Part shown: one piece after another, positions 47,418 through 58,791 of the stretch
How the letters are laid out: the number at the start of each line of letters is the position of its first letter
Position numbering within the stretch: position 1 is the first letter of the stretch
NCBI GenBank assembly: GCA_031772625.1
Contig: CM062820.1
Span: 310,689,340 to 310,753,339, forward strand
Direction: 5' to 3'
Origin: Pinus tabuliformis
Taxonomy: Eukaryota > Streptophyta > Pinopsida > Pinales > Pinaceae
DNA: 64,000 bases
Notes under the pieces: generated by a model
The model's input: only the letters and a program-made list of their open reading frames with translations
Databases searched by the model: none
What the model was told of the DNA's origin: nothing
Translations under genes and position numbers: made by a program

Positions 47418-48257
47418 CCTATTCTGCGGCTTGCTCTTGAAATTTTCAAGAGGAACAATTTATCAGATAAAAATGATACTGAACATAGGAATGAATCGAT
47501 GAAGAAAACCAGTAAAGGTGATAAAGGTGTTTTATTTGAAATCACGTAAGAAGATATCAAATCATGCTAAATGACCTTTCACACACAAATGAAATTAATC
47601 CTTCATAAATGCCCACTAATGATTCGTTATATTTTTACTTGAATGTCCATAAATATTCACATCACAAATCGGGAAACAATCTTCTAGGGTGGTGAGCCTT
47701 TAAAATGCGATAATAGTGATTTTGCGATTTGTAAAGCAATATCGCAGATCGCTTAATCGCATAATTCATTTTCATTTAGCTTACCACTTTTTTGATTTTG
47801 TGTGAAATGCGAGCTGCGATAAACAAACGTCATTACTTGTTGGGCTTCTTTTTAACGAATAATGGGCCTCTGCATGTGTTGGTGGAAAGATTAAGAGTTG
47901 GGTCTAGGTTGAGATAACATTTTGCAATATTGGCATATAATAGGTTGAGGCTTGTGTTGTATGACTGAAATGCGATGCGAGAAGGCTATTATACCATCGC
48001 AATTTCGCAGATCACAATCCTTCAGGGTAGCCTCTTAAGAGAAGTCTTTTATAAACAATGATGTTGCGATGCGAGACTTTAGATTTTTAAAGAAGCTTTA
48101 AGGACTTTCTAACATTATGACCGTTTTTCGAATATAGATTTTCCTTTTCATGCTAAATATGAAAAAATAGCATTTTAATGGTTTTATAGGTTTTGTTTGA
48201 TATCTTTATTTATTCTAAAAATAAAAGAAATACCTACATGCTAGGATTGCTGTTTTG

Positions 48258-48260
<3 letters not shown>
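47418..48260. other. Unassigned sequence with clustered GCGAT words
   Basis: No gene seen. GCGAT or its complement ATCGC occurs about ten times in 47704-48072, within otherwise AT-rich DNA. Confidence 0.4.

Positions 48261-48334
<74 letters not shown>
48261..48334. repeat. (AT)37 microsatellite
   Basis: An uninterrupted AT dinucleotide run of 74 bp. Confidence 0.98.
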
Positions 48335-48338
<4 letters not shown>

Positions 48339-48573
48339 AGAGGGTCCCCATTTATTAAAGTAATATTTTACTACTAACATTAATAAATGGTGGGGTTGTT
48401 GACAAGCACAACAGAAAGAAACTTTCTACTTTAAGATGTAATCTATCATGAATCACCTATTTTACTTAAAGATGGATTTGAAATGATTGGAACAATTCTC
48501 TGCCATGTCTCAAAATCAAGTGGCATGAGATCCATCCCGTTTAGAAATATCCAAAATTGTTTTAAACATTACA

Positions 48574-49143
48574 TAAATTTTGAGGTAAAACATGGGCCTC
48601 AAAGAAAAAATGTACAACCAAAATAAACTTTATAAGAACCAATAGAATTGAATATGATGATGTCAACCATGGGGGATGATTCACCATTTTTGGAGTAAAA
48701 AGGTAAAATGTTAAAAAAAATAAAAATATATAAAAACTACTTTATCAACTTCTCTCCCTACAACTTTACTAAAATTTTGAGCAGGAGCACTCATTGGATG
48801 CGTAATTTAATTTCACATCCAAGGAGTACCCATGTTAAATACTTTCTATGTATCCCACTACAAGAAAAATGAGAATACATGAAAAATTTGATTGCAATCA
48901 TGTTTTTTCATGTATTTCTTATTTTTTGTGTAACAAGATCCATCAAAAGAATTAAACACGGGTACTCCTTGGATGTGAAATTAAATTATGCATCCAACGA
49001 GTGCTTTCATTTGAAATTTGACTAAAATTGTACGAAGATAAGTTGAAAAAATAGTTTTTCTTTTTCACTCCAAAATTTGATGAGGTAATATAATATTATT
49101 TTATAATTTTCCTTAGGATGTCCATTTTAGACCTTAAAATTTC
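48574..49143. mobile_element. Foldback element, ~570-bp imperfect inverted repeat
   Basis: The two arms match in inverted orientation over most of their length. The best block is TTGGATGCGTAATTTAATTT (about 48794) against its complement at 48958-49005. The matching continues inward to ACTACAAGAAAAATGAGAAT (about 48857) against its complement near 48905-48933, and outward to TTTTTGGAGT (about 48690) and AAATTTTGAGGT (48577). The inner arm starts CACTACAAGAAAA, the terminal word of CACTA transposons. It lies at the end of LINE piece 3, consistent with an insertion there. Confidence 0.75.
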
Positions 49144-49149
49144 TCTAAT

Positions 49150-50268
49150 GAAACTTCTGATGACTGAAGAAGTGATGGAAGAATTTTGAATTGTCATCCC
49201 TAGTCTGTAACCAAATATCTTGGATCTTCATCCTCCACTTTTTCTCTTGGTCAAGAAGGATCTCCATTTTCTTTTCTTCCATAGACTTAAGTTTATCTCT
49301 AAGCCAATCTAACAAGGGATCTTCATATCCATGTGTAGTGTTGATTTAATCTTAGTCTTTGTTTCAGAAAATAAGTTTGAGTCCTTCTCTCTTTTTTTCT
49401 TTTCCGAAGAGACAATTTCCTCCTTGTACCACTTTAAATTTTCCTAAAATTGTAATGTACAACATGCTCTTTGATCCAAATTAATTGGCCTCCATCCTTT
49501 CTTTATCATACTTTTAAATGATGATAGGTCCTCAAACTAGTGAGGGTTTAATTTGAAGGGGTTGGGTAGCTTTGGGAGAGAGTGCTCTAGTTGTAGGATA
49601 ATAGGGATATGGTATGATTCACTTTCAATAATAAACCATTGATGATATTTCAGGGGGAATTTTAGAAAGAAATAAAAGATTAGGTAACAATCCAATCATT
49701 TTTCTATTCTAGCATCCACTACCTTGGTATTTCTCCATGTTGGATGAATTTTAGGGTTGAATGCCAGCAAGATCCACCTCATATAGAAAGTTTAGAAAGA
49801 AATAAAATAGAGGAGATAAATGGGTCATGGAGAACCATAATTCATAGGAACCCAAAGGAAACTTTAATTCTCCTCCTATAATGATCCTATCAAAGTGTAG
49901 CAATGGATTGATGAAAGTATTATCCCGAAATTCCTTTATGTTCAAATAAGACCCATATAAATTGAGGCACATAATGGTAATATCCATATCCTTTGAAAAT
50001 ATTTCCAAGGCTAGACTATACCTAATATACCATCTGAGCATACCAAGTTTCCATTCTAAGGGAAGATATCCTGATCTGGTAGCGACATTACAGGACTTGA
50101 CATTCCAATGGGGAAGGTGTCTATAAGTGTTTTTTTGGATTTCTCATATTCCATAATTGTTTCCTAAAGAAAACTACCATATAGGGAGATAGAATAGACT
50201 AGCCTCTTGATGGATAATATTTTTTCAATGTTGGCCAAACCTTGACAATTTGGAAACAAAAATTCCAT
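49150..50268 (-). pseudogene. LINE piece 3, ORF2 endonuclease part
   Basis: From 50268 the - strand reads MEFLFPNCQGLANIEKIL, then FSKDMDITIMCLNLYGSYLN (50041-49751), RIIIGGELKF, a degraded catalytic block and EKDSNLFSETKTKIN, ending WLQTRDDNSKFFHHFFSH at about 49160. This is the APE-type endonuclease and linker of a plant L1. The RT that should follow is absent here; the foldback element begins at about 49143. Stops interrupt the frame. Confidence 0.82.
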
Positions 50269-52260
50269 GGGGAACTCCTTGCACGAGTTGATTCTCTAAG
50301 GGCCCTAATTAAAGTTATTTTTTTCCTAAATGAAATTTTACATTATTAAAATTTCTCTGATGCAATCATAATGTCTTCTTCCCCTAGAAAAATCCTTGTG
50401 ATTAGTAACCCTAAAATAACCCAACCCACTTAAATGGAGAGTCCAGAAAGAAAGCTTTCACCTAATCAATATTTGAGGACAAGGAGGGCTTAGATTTTCA
50501 TTAAAGACTATAATTTTAAATGATCAATCTAGGGAGGGAGGAAACCATGGAAGTTTCAATCAAGGAAGGTGGGCACTTAGAACTAGCTAGGGCAAAAACC
50601 ACAATGAGAATGGTGGGGTTAGAGGAGAAAATAGGTGAGGAGAGGGGAAGGGAAAGGGCATAACTCTACTTTGACAAGTCATAGTGGATAGCAGAGTTGG
50701 TGGAATAGACCAAATATTCATGAACTGAAGAGGAATTTAAAATAAAATGAGGAGGGATGACCAAGTTCTAAATAACTTCAAAGGGAGGGCTACATGAAGA
50801 ATTTTATCATCTAGGCCCTAAATTTCCATTAGAGATTAAGCATCCACCTTTAATTCTCTTTCTAACTTAGGTCAAACAAGAATGAACTCAAGAGATTATA
50901 CCACCATAGAAATAACCTCTATGGATTGCTTAATTGAAATAGTGGAGACCAACTTTTCTATGGAAGACTTCCAAACCCACATTGTCACTTTTTAGCTAGA
51001 AGACAATACTAACCCAAGTGACCATATGTGTGGAAATGACCACACTAGAAAGTAATACCTTTGTAATGCCAAGGATGCCTATGTGCACGATCACCAACAT
51101 AAATAATCATGACATCTATTATACCTTTAGACATATTTAACCCAACCAAAATCCTAGCCATAACCATATAACTAGTTTTTTTAAAGGATAAGTCTTCTTC
51201 ATAGAATAAAGCAAGCTTGTTCCCTATTTCCTTGAAAACATCTTCTAACTAAAAGATGAGGGGAATACTATCAAGAGAAACTCAGATTGGTATTATATCT
51301 AGTTTCTCCATCTTGACATCAAAATCAATGGAACATTTTTTGAGAAATAAAGTCTACGATCTCCACTTCCATTTTCTTGGTAAAAATTTCTATGCATCCT
51401 ACCATAATTTGGTCACCCATCCCATCTACCCCTTTTCTAGTAGCAAACATCTAGGTGAGTAACCTTTCCCACAACGGTCCTTTATCGATTTGCAAAGGAC
51501 ATCCATGTTCATCCTCTTATTGGCAGACCATCCAAAGATAACAACCTCCTCCATAGATTGAATGTTGTTGAGCTAAACTTCTTTCCCAATCACTAGACAT
51601 GCTCTTCCATTTTATGTTTAGGGGAATGTTTTCTTGTTTTTGAGGCTTTCTTTAACTGATGCTCCTAATGAAGGTAATGGCTGAGAGGGTAAGCCACATA
51701 CACTGTACATTTCTGGAACAATAAACTACCAAAAAAGTCCCCCATTCTAAAAGGAGATGAAATCTGATGACAATAATTGAAAAGGGGATCAAACTTCGCA
51801 AAAAATAGTAAGGAAAATTTTGAATACATATTAGGAAGGGAGAATAACAAGGATAAGGAAGAAACTAAAATTTGAGGAGGTGGGAAAATCATGTTGCCAT
51901 TTTGGGAAAGCTGAGGGTTCAATAAAACACCTTCAAATGCACTAAAAGCAACTTGTGATTTTGAAACTAATCTCACTTTGGGACATGACTCATTTTGTGC
52001 CATCACACCCACTAATAATATCTATGACTCGAAGGGTCTGCATACCCAAGACATTCCTAAAGTGGTAAGCATACAAATTAACTTTCGTATGGATCTACCA
52101 AATAGTGAACAAGATTGGTCTTCGTTAGGATTGCAACATCCTAAGTGAGAGAAACTACATGAGTGAGGGGAATGAAATACATGGGAGTTGAGGAGAATGG
52201 GAAATGACCCTATATGCCCCATATCTTACTGAAGATCTCCATCACCATCCCTCCAAAAAA
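50269..52260 (-). pseudogene. LINE piece 3, ORF1 and leader
   Basis: The - strand at about 51640-50960 encodes a plant L1 ORF1. It reads EEVVIFGWSANKRMNMDVL, then KLDIIPI, VSLDSIPLIF, KEIGNKLALFYEEDLSFKK, TSYMVMARILVGLNMSKGII, and a degraded zinc knuckle CGHFHTYGHLG. ORF1 is an RNA-binding chaperone of the LINE. Upstream to 52260 the sequence is less clear, with an open stretch at 52012-51665 starting MGVMAQNESCPKVRLVSKS. Stops are present throughout. Confidence 0.72.
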
Positions 52261-54516
52261 ATCTACTTCTCAAAATAATACTTTCTATCTATTTTATACA
52301 TAATATCTTTGAATAAATGTGTTGGATAGTGTTTTTTAGAATGAGTTAATAAAATACATTCTAAAAAATAAACATACTTATTATTGAATTTTAAAAAAAT
52401 TGCATGGTATAATTAAACATGTTTTTTATTTATTTATTTATTATTATTTTTTTATTAATTATTATTATTATTGAATATAATAAAAAGCATACTTGGTATG
52501 TTTTAAACAAATTCATGTAATAAAATATATGAACAAATGAGAACCAAGATGATAATGATTTTAGGAATATGTCAATTTTGTATTAAATGAAAATTTATTT
52601 TGGTTAAAATTTTGAAAATAGTTTCAATCTTATATGATATATGTGTTTTAAAATTTTGTTTATTTTTTTTGTTTAAATAAATTTACATATTTTATTTTAA
52701 AAATCAATTAAATCAATTATAAATTTAATTTAAAATTATAAAATTATTGTTATTATTATTAACAAATTTTACTTATTCTTCATTTACATATTTTTGTACA
52801 TACATTTCAAGTTATTTCTATATTAATAAAAAATAAACAAATCCCACACACGAGATAATGCTTATAAAATAATTTTTATTAAATTTAAATAATAAATTAA
52901 AATAATAACAAAATTCACAAATTAAGTTCAAATAGTGTATATACTTATTATAAAATTATAAATAACAAAAAGTTATAAAAGATTGATTATTTTTATATTA
53001 ATTTTAATATTTATATATATATATATATATATATCTATATATATATGGGGAAAACTTATTATTTTCGAATGAACTTTTTTTATAAAAGATTGATTATTTT
53101 TATATTAATTTTAATATTTATATATATATATCTATATATATGGGGAAAACTTATTATTTTCGAATGAACGTTTTTTATAAATTATTGAACAGGTGACCTC
53201 TCTAAGTAATATATTTCTTAAGAAACTATAAGTAATGTCTTTCTTGACTTCTCTGCATGTACATAATTTTCAGTGCCGGTGATGTTGGTGAATAAAATAG
53301 GTGGTGAGAATTTCATGTAAATTATAGAATTGATGGACTCTATGAGTAATGCATTTCTTGCTCAAAGTTGTTAAGCATTTTCGTCTGGTCTCCTAATTGG
53401 AATCCAAGTGGTCACCTAATCGATTGATGAATATATTTTCTTATGAATAGGTTTGATAGAAGAGGAAACACGTGAAATTAGGACTATATTTTTCTTAACC
53501 TAACTCATATAATATTTTTTGTTAACCTAACTCATATACTAGCTTTTTTTTTTTGGTTAACCTAACTCATATAATATTTTTCACTTTGACATTTAAAAAA
53601 TATATTCATATAAAATTTTGAATTTCATATATAATAATGGTTATGTTATTTTAGATTTACATTATATATATATTTCCACCTTTATAATTTGATACTTCTT
53701 TGAACCGTAACATATAAAACAAAAAAATTGTGACTATCTAGCCATCAACAACCACTCATATCACAAGTTGTCCTTGCATTCAAGGGACTTTTAATTTTTG
53801 TGATGATGTTGAGTGATCCTTTGCAAGTGACGATAACAAGAATCACACTATTGCTTAGATGGATTGTGTAGGACAAACGAGGGGAATAGAGATTGGAGAT
53901 GTGATATTTCAAGCCAACCAATCCAACTTGTACAGAGGTTATTTATAATTTTCATTGAAAAATATATTTTCCATTTTCCATTTATCTTTTACATTTTCTT
54001 GTTTTTACTTCTTCATACTTGGTCATAATTTTATTTAGTTAAATAGGTGTTTCATTTATACAAATGAGCTATTGGTGGAATTCATAATGCCATTTCATTT
54101 CAAATACAAGTTTGATAATAAGAGTTTTTTGGAATATAAATATTAAATTGGTTATAAAGGTTAAATCAATAAAACCATAAAAGTTATTTAAAAAAAATTA
54201 AATATTATTTAAATTGACTATAAATGATATATATTTATATATATATATTTATAGAGAATGAATAATTGATTGATTCTTTGTTGAAAGATGGTTAAGATAT
54301 GGATTCAAAATTTTAAGGCATATAAGCTCAAAAAAATTAGTTTTAGTTAAATATCATATTGGATTTTTTTTAATGTTTAATTCTATTGGATTGATTTTTT
54401 TGAAGTTTTTGGCTTCTTATAATTTAGAAAAATTTATTATTTCACATAGGTATGACGTTGGAAATTTAAATATAGGACTGTTAAAGATTCACTATAGCTT
54501 GTATTGGATTATTTTT
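52261..54516. other. AT-rich spacer
   Basis: Very AT-rich with simple AT and TTA runs and no coding. It contains the tandem duplication at 52974-53177 and three copies of TAACCTAACTCATATA between about 53495 and 53575. Confidence 0.6.
52974..53177. repeat. Tandem duplication, ~107-bp unit
   Basis: AAAAGATTGATTATTTTTAT through GGGGAAAACTTATTATTTTC appears twice, 107 bp apart. The copies differ mainly in the length of the internal AT run. Confidence 0.9.
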
Positions 54517-54699
54517 TGTTAAACACACATGGGTAGCAACATAATCTGAAAGATAAAACATGAGAATACCATTTTATTAACAAATGATATACATTTATAG
54601 TACATGTTCTAACCGTTGGGTTCCACATCCCAAGGTCTCTTGGACTCCTTTTGTCTATTCGGCTTCCACACTAACCCATTGAGGATTAGGTGTCCAACA
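54517..54699 (-). repeat. 3' LTR of the gene-capturing element
   Basis: 183 bp, from TGTTAAACAC to GTGTCCAACA on the + strand. It differs from the partner LTR at four sites. Confidence 0.95.
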
Positions 54700-54710
54700 T
54701 TCCCCCCTTA
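54700..54710 (-). promoter_or_regulatory. Polypurine tract of the gene-capturing element
   Basis: TAAGGGGGGAA on the - strand lies directly before the LTR start TGTTGGACAC. Confidence 0.85.
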
Positions 54711-54820
54711 ATCCGAAGGGTTATGTATGAGTCCAAGAAGAGAGCTGTAATACTAAATGTGCAAAAATGCATAGCAGCACTAGGCTGAATGTGCTTTATA
54801 AAATGTTGGTATAAAAGGCA

Positions 54821-55185
54821 GTGGTTTAAGGATGACCACCAACACTGGAACGCTTAGTGCAGTTCACGAAACTCTTCCAAAACTGGCAAGAAGTTGAAGT
54901 CTTCTGCTAGAGGAAGTGCTCCTATTGTTTTGAAGAGGGAAACCTTCAACCAATAAAGGGAGGTCTCACCCCACATAAAAGAGAGAACTTCAACTTGAAA
55001 AGGGAAGTCTCAACCTATGATGGTTTAAGGATGACCAAAAACTCTGGAATGCTTAATGCAATTCCTGGAACTCTTCCAAAACTGGCAAGAAGATGAAGTC
55101 TTCTGCTAGAGGAAGTGTTCTCAATTTTGTTCCTGGAATTCTTCTGAAACTGGCAAGAAGTTGAAGTCTTCTGCTAGAGGAAGTG
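54821..55185. repeat. Internal tandem repeats, 57-bp core in three copies
   Basis: The core CTGGCAAGAAGTTGAAGTCT followed by TCTGCTAGAGGAAGTG recurs at 54862-54918, 55061-55117 and 55129-55185. The first two copies belong to a larger ~199-bp repeat beginning TGGTTTAAGGATGACCA at 54822 and 55021. Confidence 0.88.
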
Positions 55186-55343
55186 TCCCAGATTACCAAC
55201 TGAAAGCATGTTTAGGGGCATCTTTTTTTTCTGGCTACAACTTTGAAATTGGTGTGGCAGGTTGTGGCTCAGGCTCGCTTGATGTGACTTTGAAGCTTGT
55301 AGATGACCATCATTTCCCCCCTGTCAGATACAAGGTGAGATGA
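55161..55343 (+). other. Short open frame of unknown origin in the gene-capturing element
   Basis: 60 codons on the + strand, including SGYNFEIGVAGCGSGSLDVT and LVDDHHFPPVRYKV. I do not recognise it. Its place beside captured fragments makes another host fragment possible, but a chance frame is equally likely. Confidence 0.25.
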
Positions 55344-55490
55344 TGGAGAAAACTCAACTGCAAGACTGTTCAATACTCTGGAACAAGTTCTAACATGTAA
55401 TTGGAATATCTTCTTGGCTGTTTATGCCCATTTCCAAGAAGCGATCCATCCAAGATGAATCTTTGTTCTTGCAGAACGTTTGTTTCTGAA

Positions 55491-56084
55491 TCATTTGTGT
55501 GAAGAATGGATGGTTTTATGATAGTGCTTACATGGATGAAGATCAAAACAATGATCTTTCAAATGGCCAACTCGGTCACAATGTTGGCATTTCACAATCT
55601 GCTGTTGTTGCTGTGGAAGAGGAGTAGAATCTAGAACAGATGGCGATGAACTGTCATGAATGAATCCAGCACTCTGAAACTGAATGGGCTTTGAGTAGTC
55701 TGGAATATGAAAGGACACGTCTTTCTCATATCCAAGACCAGTTTTGTGCTTGTTGTGGACAAGCTATTCCTAAGGTTTGATGATGGGTTTAGCAAGTGTA
55801 AAATGAAATTTTGCATCTGCATGTACAACTTCTGCTTTATGGGAGTCTATTTCAATCTTCTGAATAGAAACAGGTTCAGAATGATGACTCCTCTATTTTA
55901 ATTCTTCTTGCTGTAACTGAGATTTGAGCTGCAAAAAATCAATTTTCTCTTGTGCATTTTGTAGATAGACCTGAATGTCTGTGAGAGAAACTTTGCTGAA
56001 TTTTAATGTATCATGATTAGTAGACAATATCAGAGTTTTGAGGAACTCTAATACTTCATTGATTCTGGTCATTTTTTTCTTCAA
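55491..56084 (-). pseudogene. Gag remnant with zinc knuckle in the gene-capturing element
   Basis: The - strand has a coiled-coil segment (56084-55893: RINEVLEFLKTLIL, YLQNAQEKIDFLQLKSQL). Then come TGLGYEKDVSFHIPDYSKP in a second frame and a stretch from 55718 ending in an intact knuckle, CQHCDRVGHLKDHC (C-x2-C-x4-H-x4-C), preceded by five Gln. This is the nucleocapsid end of a Copia-type gag and agrees with the element's - orientation. No pol follows; the repeat block and 3' LTR come next. Confidence 0.72.
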
Positions 56085-56433
56085 TGTCAGAATTACACCT
56101 TAAAAATTGATCACAACTACTACTCAATGCAGAAAAGTAATACCCATTCACAGTACACAGCAATATCCTTTATAAATGCGCAACAAATGATCAGTGTGCA
56201 ACCAACAAGCACCAATTACAATCCATTACATAAAAATAAGAGTTTACTCATGACCAACACTATGTTCTGACAATACAACCGACTAAACTTTTCTCCACAA
56301 AAGATTACTTTTATTTGTCAAAACAATCACAGCCTTTATACAACCCCCCAAACTCTTATGCAGCGATCGAATCAAAGAATCAATTAATATATATGTAGAC
56401 AAAGACTATAGTGAGTTTTAAATACAATGCCAC

Positions 56434-56532
56434 AACTGGGGCAGCAGCAACTGCAAACTTGCTTGGATCCTTCAAATACTCCTTCACTTTCAAAGCAGAA
56501 ATGATGGCTATCAAAACTTCAACAACTATAGC
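56434..56532 (-). pseudogene. Captured fragment of 60S ribosomal stalk protein P0
   Basis: The - strand encodes VKEYLKDPSKFAVAAAPV (56487-56434), the conserved hinge of eukaryotic ribosomal protein P0 before its acidic tail. The upstream codons (GAIVVEVLIAIISAL) fit P0 less well, and the acidic tail is absent. P0 anchors the P1/P2 stalk on the large ribosomal subunit. The fragment is in the same orientation as the element. Confidence 0.72.
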
Positions 56533-57840
56533 ACCATGTCATGGACAAGACTTGAATGCTCATATATAAATACTTTGACTAGGGTACGAATCAATATTCT
56601 CTGATCTTGCCACTTTCTTCAAAGAAAACAATAGTCCACTTCAACATTTGAGATACCAGATTTGCATGAAAACAATAGTCCACTTCAACTTTATGTAATA
56701 ATTGCATGAATATATTTGTAGTGATGTACGCTGCTACCAGAGGTGCCATGCTTCAACTAGTTCATGATTCGCTATAGGACAAGTCCACGTCCCTTTATCA
56801 ATAATCCCCTTGACTGATATCACACCAGCAGTAAGTCACACTTCCCACAGTCAACACATAGACTCAGATACTCTACCTAGTGAAAAGAATATACAACCAC
56901 ACACACAACTTCTAAATGGCATCCAAACTAAGACAAACTCGTTCTGGTATGGCAGAAATTGACCCAGAATACCAACAGACCAACCAGTAGCAATATATTA
57001 GGTAACTCGTCCCCTTTCTCTTCAGAAAACTCTTGCTTGCTATGTCTGCTACCCAATAATAAAATTGAAATAACTCAGCTCACTAAGAGGGTAAAAATCG
57101 TGCCACTGGTGTATAGAAACTCATTCCCATAACTTCTATGAGACCGATCTTGAGTGAATCAGAACATTTGAATCTCGAATAGCCTTTTTTTTTTAACATG
57201 CACCTTTGTGATTACCTCCTAATGAACACAAAAAGGAGATAAATATTCAAACAAACACTTTACTCTTGTTGGAGTATGGACTTAAGTCTGGTAACCCATC
57301 TCTTCTCTGCTTGGACTTCAGGGAACCACACCCAGCACACAAACACGTTGTTTCTTTCAGATTCTGACCATGGAAAAATCGACCCCTTGACTGAAGATGA
57401 AGGGCCAGCAAACATCAAACTCGTCTCTGCTACACACACAGAGATTTGACCTCACATTCTCCTTCAGAACTCGTTCCTTTCAGCAGTATGGAGCTTGGTC
57501 ACTAAAATCCTCTTTTTTTTGGAATAAGAGAACCTGGTATATTTAGCAACCATATAAAACATAAATCTCCAATCAGCTCCAACAATCTATTTTCAGTAGA
57601 ATGGAGTGACTTCTAGCAAGAAAATTACAGTGACTACTTGTTCTAGTCATAAACTTTAGATCTGATATGCAAATACAAGCTCAGAAAATACATAGGAGCA
57701 CTGAGAAAATAAACAATGGCTTGTTCTAGGCACTAGTTCAGAGCAACTCGCCCATTTAATAGCACATGAACAGAGGTACTAATTGCATTTGAACTTAGCT
57801 CCACGCACATAAATGAAGGGAATGGTAATATGACCCTCTT
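56533..57840. other. Internal sequence of the gene-capturing element, not assigned
   Basis: No gag, pol or further host-gene fragment recognised by eye on either strand; captured introns or UTRs could be hidden here. Confidence 0.4.
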
Positions 57841-57846
57841 CATGTC

Positions 57847-57987
57847 TGCTACAGCTTGCAGTCTAGAGACCTCATTGCTGATAGCATTGAGACCGTCATG
57901 GGCGCATAGTGGTACGATGCCAATATCTCCCTACTTGGTTGTGACAAAAATATGCCTGGTACCCTTATGGTAATGGGACGCCTCAAT
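57847..57987 (+). pseudogene. Captured fragment of dihydroxy-acid dehydratase (DHAD)
   Basis: The + strand reads CYSLQSRDLIADSIETVMGA, a stop, then [17 protein letters not shown] and [16 protein letters not shown] is the iron-sulfur-binding signature of the IlvD/Edd family. DHAD makes branched-chain 2-oxo acids in the plastid for valine and isoleucine synthesis. The stop (TAG, 57907-57909) lies where Gln is expected, consistent with CAG-to-TAG. One signature position normally Ala or Gly is Val. About 47 codons are present out of more than 500. It is antisense to the element. Confidence 0.85.
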
Positions 57988-58065
57988 GCAGCAACGATGA
58001 CAACGTATATCGACGTATATCAAGAGCCTCCAAACACTCTTTCCTCCAGCATTCAAAAGACTTCG

Positions 58066-58242
58066 ATGGCAGCGTTAAAAAAATATGGGACAACATTAAA
58101 CAAAATATGGGACAATGTAAATTCTTTTACGTAATACAAGAACGGAGCAGCGTTAAACAACGGAGCTGTGTTAAACACTGACAGCAAATACTGAGTGTAA
58201 ATATATGGGCAGCGTAAAACATATATGGGAGCAGCGTTAAAG
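58066..58242. repeat. Short degenerate repeat between the captured fragments
   Basis: GCAGCGTTAAA or a near variant occurs at 58069, 58147, 58208 and 58231, interleaved with ATATGGGA-type words. The block bridges the end of the DHAD piece and the start of the CCT epsilon piece. Confidence 0.65.
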
Positions 58243-58486
58243 CTGATGGTAGAACTATCACGCAGTCAGGATTATGAGATTGGAACGGGGGATTCACCCC
58301 ATAAGGATTGCAGAAGGTTATGAAATGGCTTCAAAGTTAGCAGTAGAGCATTTGGATCGCGTTTCACAGAAGTTTGAGTTTAGCTTGAACAATATTGAAT
58401 CTCTGGTGCAGACGTGTATGACTACACTCTCTTCAAAGATTGTTAATCGATGCAAGCATATGTTGGCTAAGATTGCTATGCTAGTG
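58240..58486 (+). pseudogene. Captured fragment of chaperonin CCT epsilon subunit (TCP1 family)
   Basis: [15 protein letters not shown] (58240-58284) and then, in another frame, [20 protein letters not shown] and [15 protein letters not shown] (to about 58486) match the apical and equatorial parts of plant CCT5. The segment GDGTTG and about 20 following residues normally between them is missing. The join lies in a TTGGA word that would be shared by both sides. CCT folds actin and tubulin in the cytosol. The fragment is antisense to the element and shows no intron. Confidence 0.85.
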
Positions 58487-58773
58487 TAGTCAAAGTAGTG
58501 CTTGTTGTTACAGGTTGAACCAGAGAATACAAAATGTCTACGACACTGACACAGTGAGACAACGTTTACAGCAGGTCTCTTGACAAAGGGCGCAGTCTTG
58601 ACAGAGGGCATTCACTTAAAAAACATATATGACAGAGGAACACATATATGACACTGCATGGAGCAGGCTTCAGGAAACCAGGCAGAATATAGATAGCATT
58701 GACAGGCTGGAAAATGGCAGATAAGTAGATATGCAAAATTAGGCTCGCAGTAATTATGTAGGGCAGGAATACG

Positions 58774-58791
58774 CCTGTAACTCTGATACCA
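58774..58791 (-). promoter_or_regulatory. Primer binding site, initiator tRNA-Met type
   Basis: On the - strand TGGTATCAGAGTTACAGG starts directly after the 5' LTR. TGGTATCAGAGC is the usual plant Copia primer site. Confidence 0.92.

Noticed and set aside
48261-48334. AT tract as a regulatory or replication origin element
   Set aside because: A simple microsatellite explains it.
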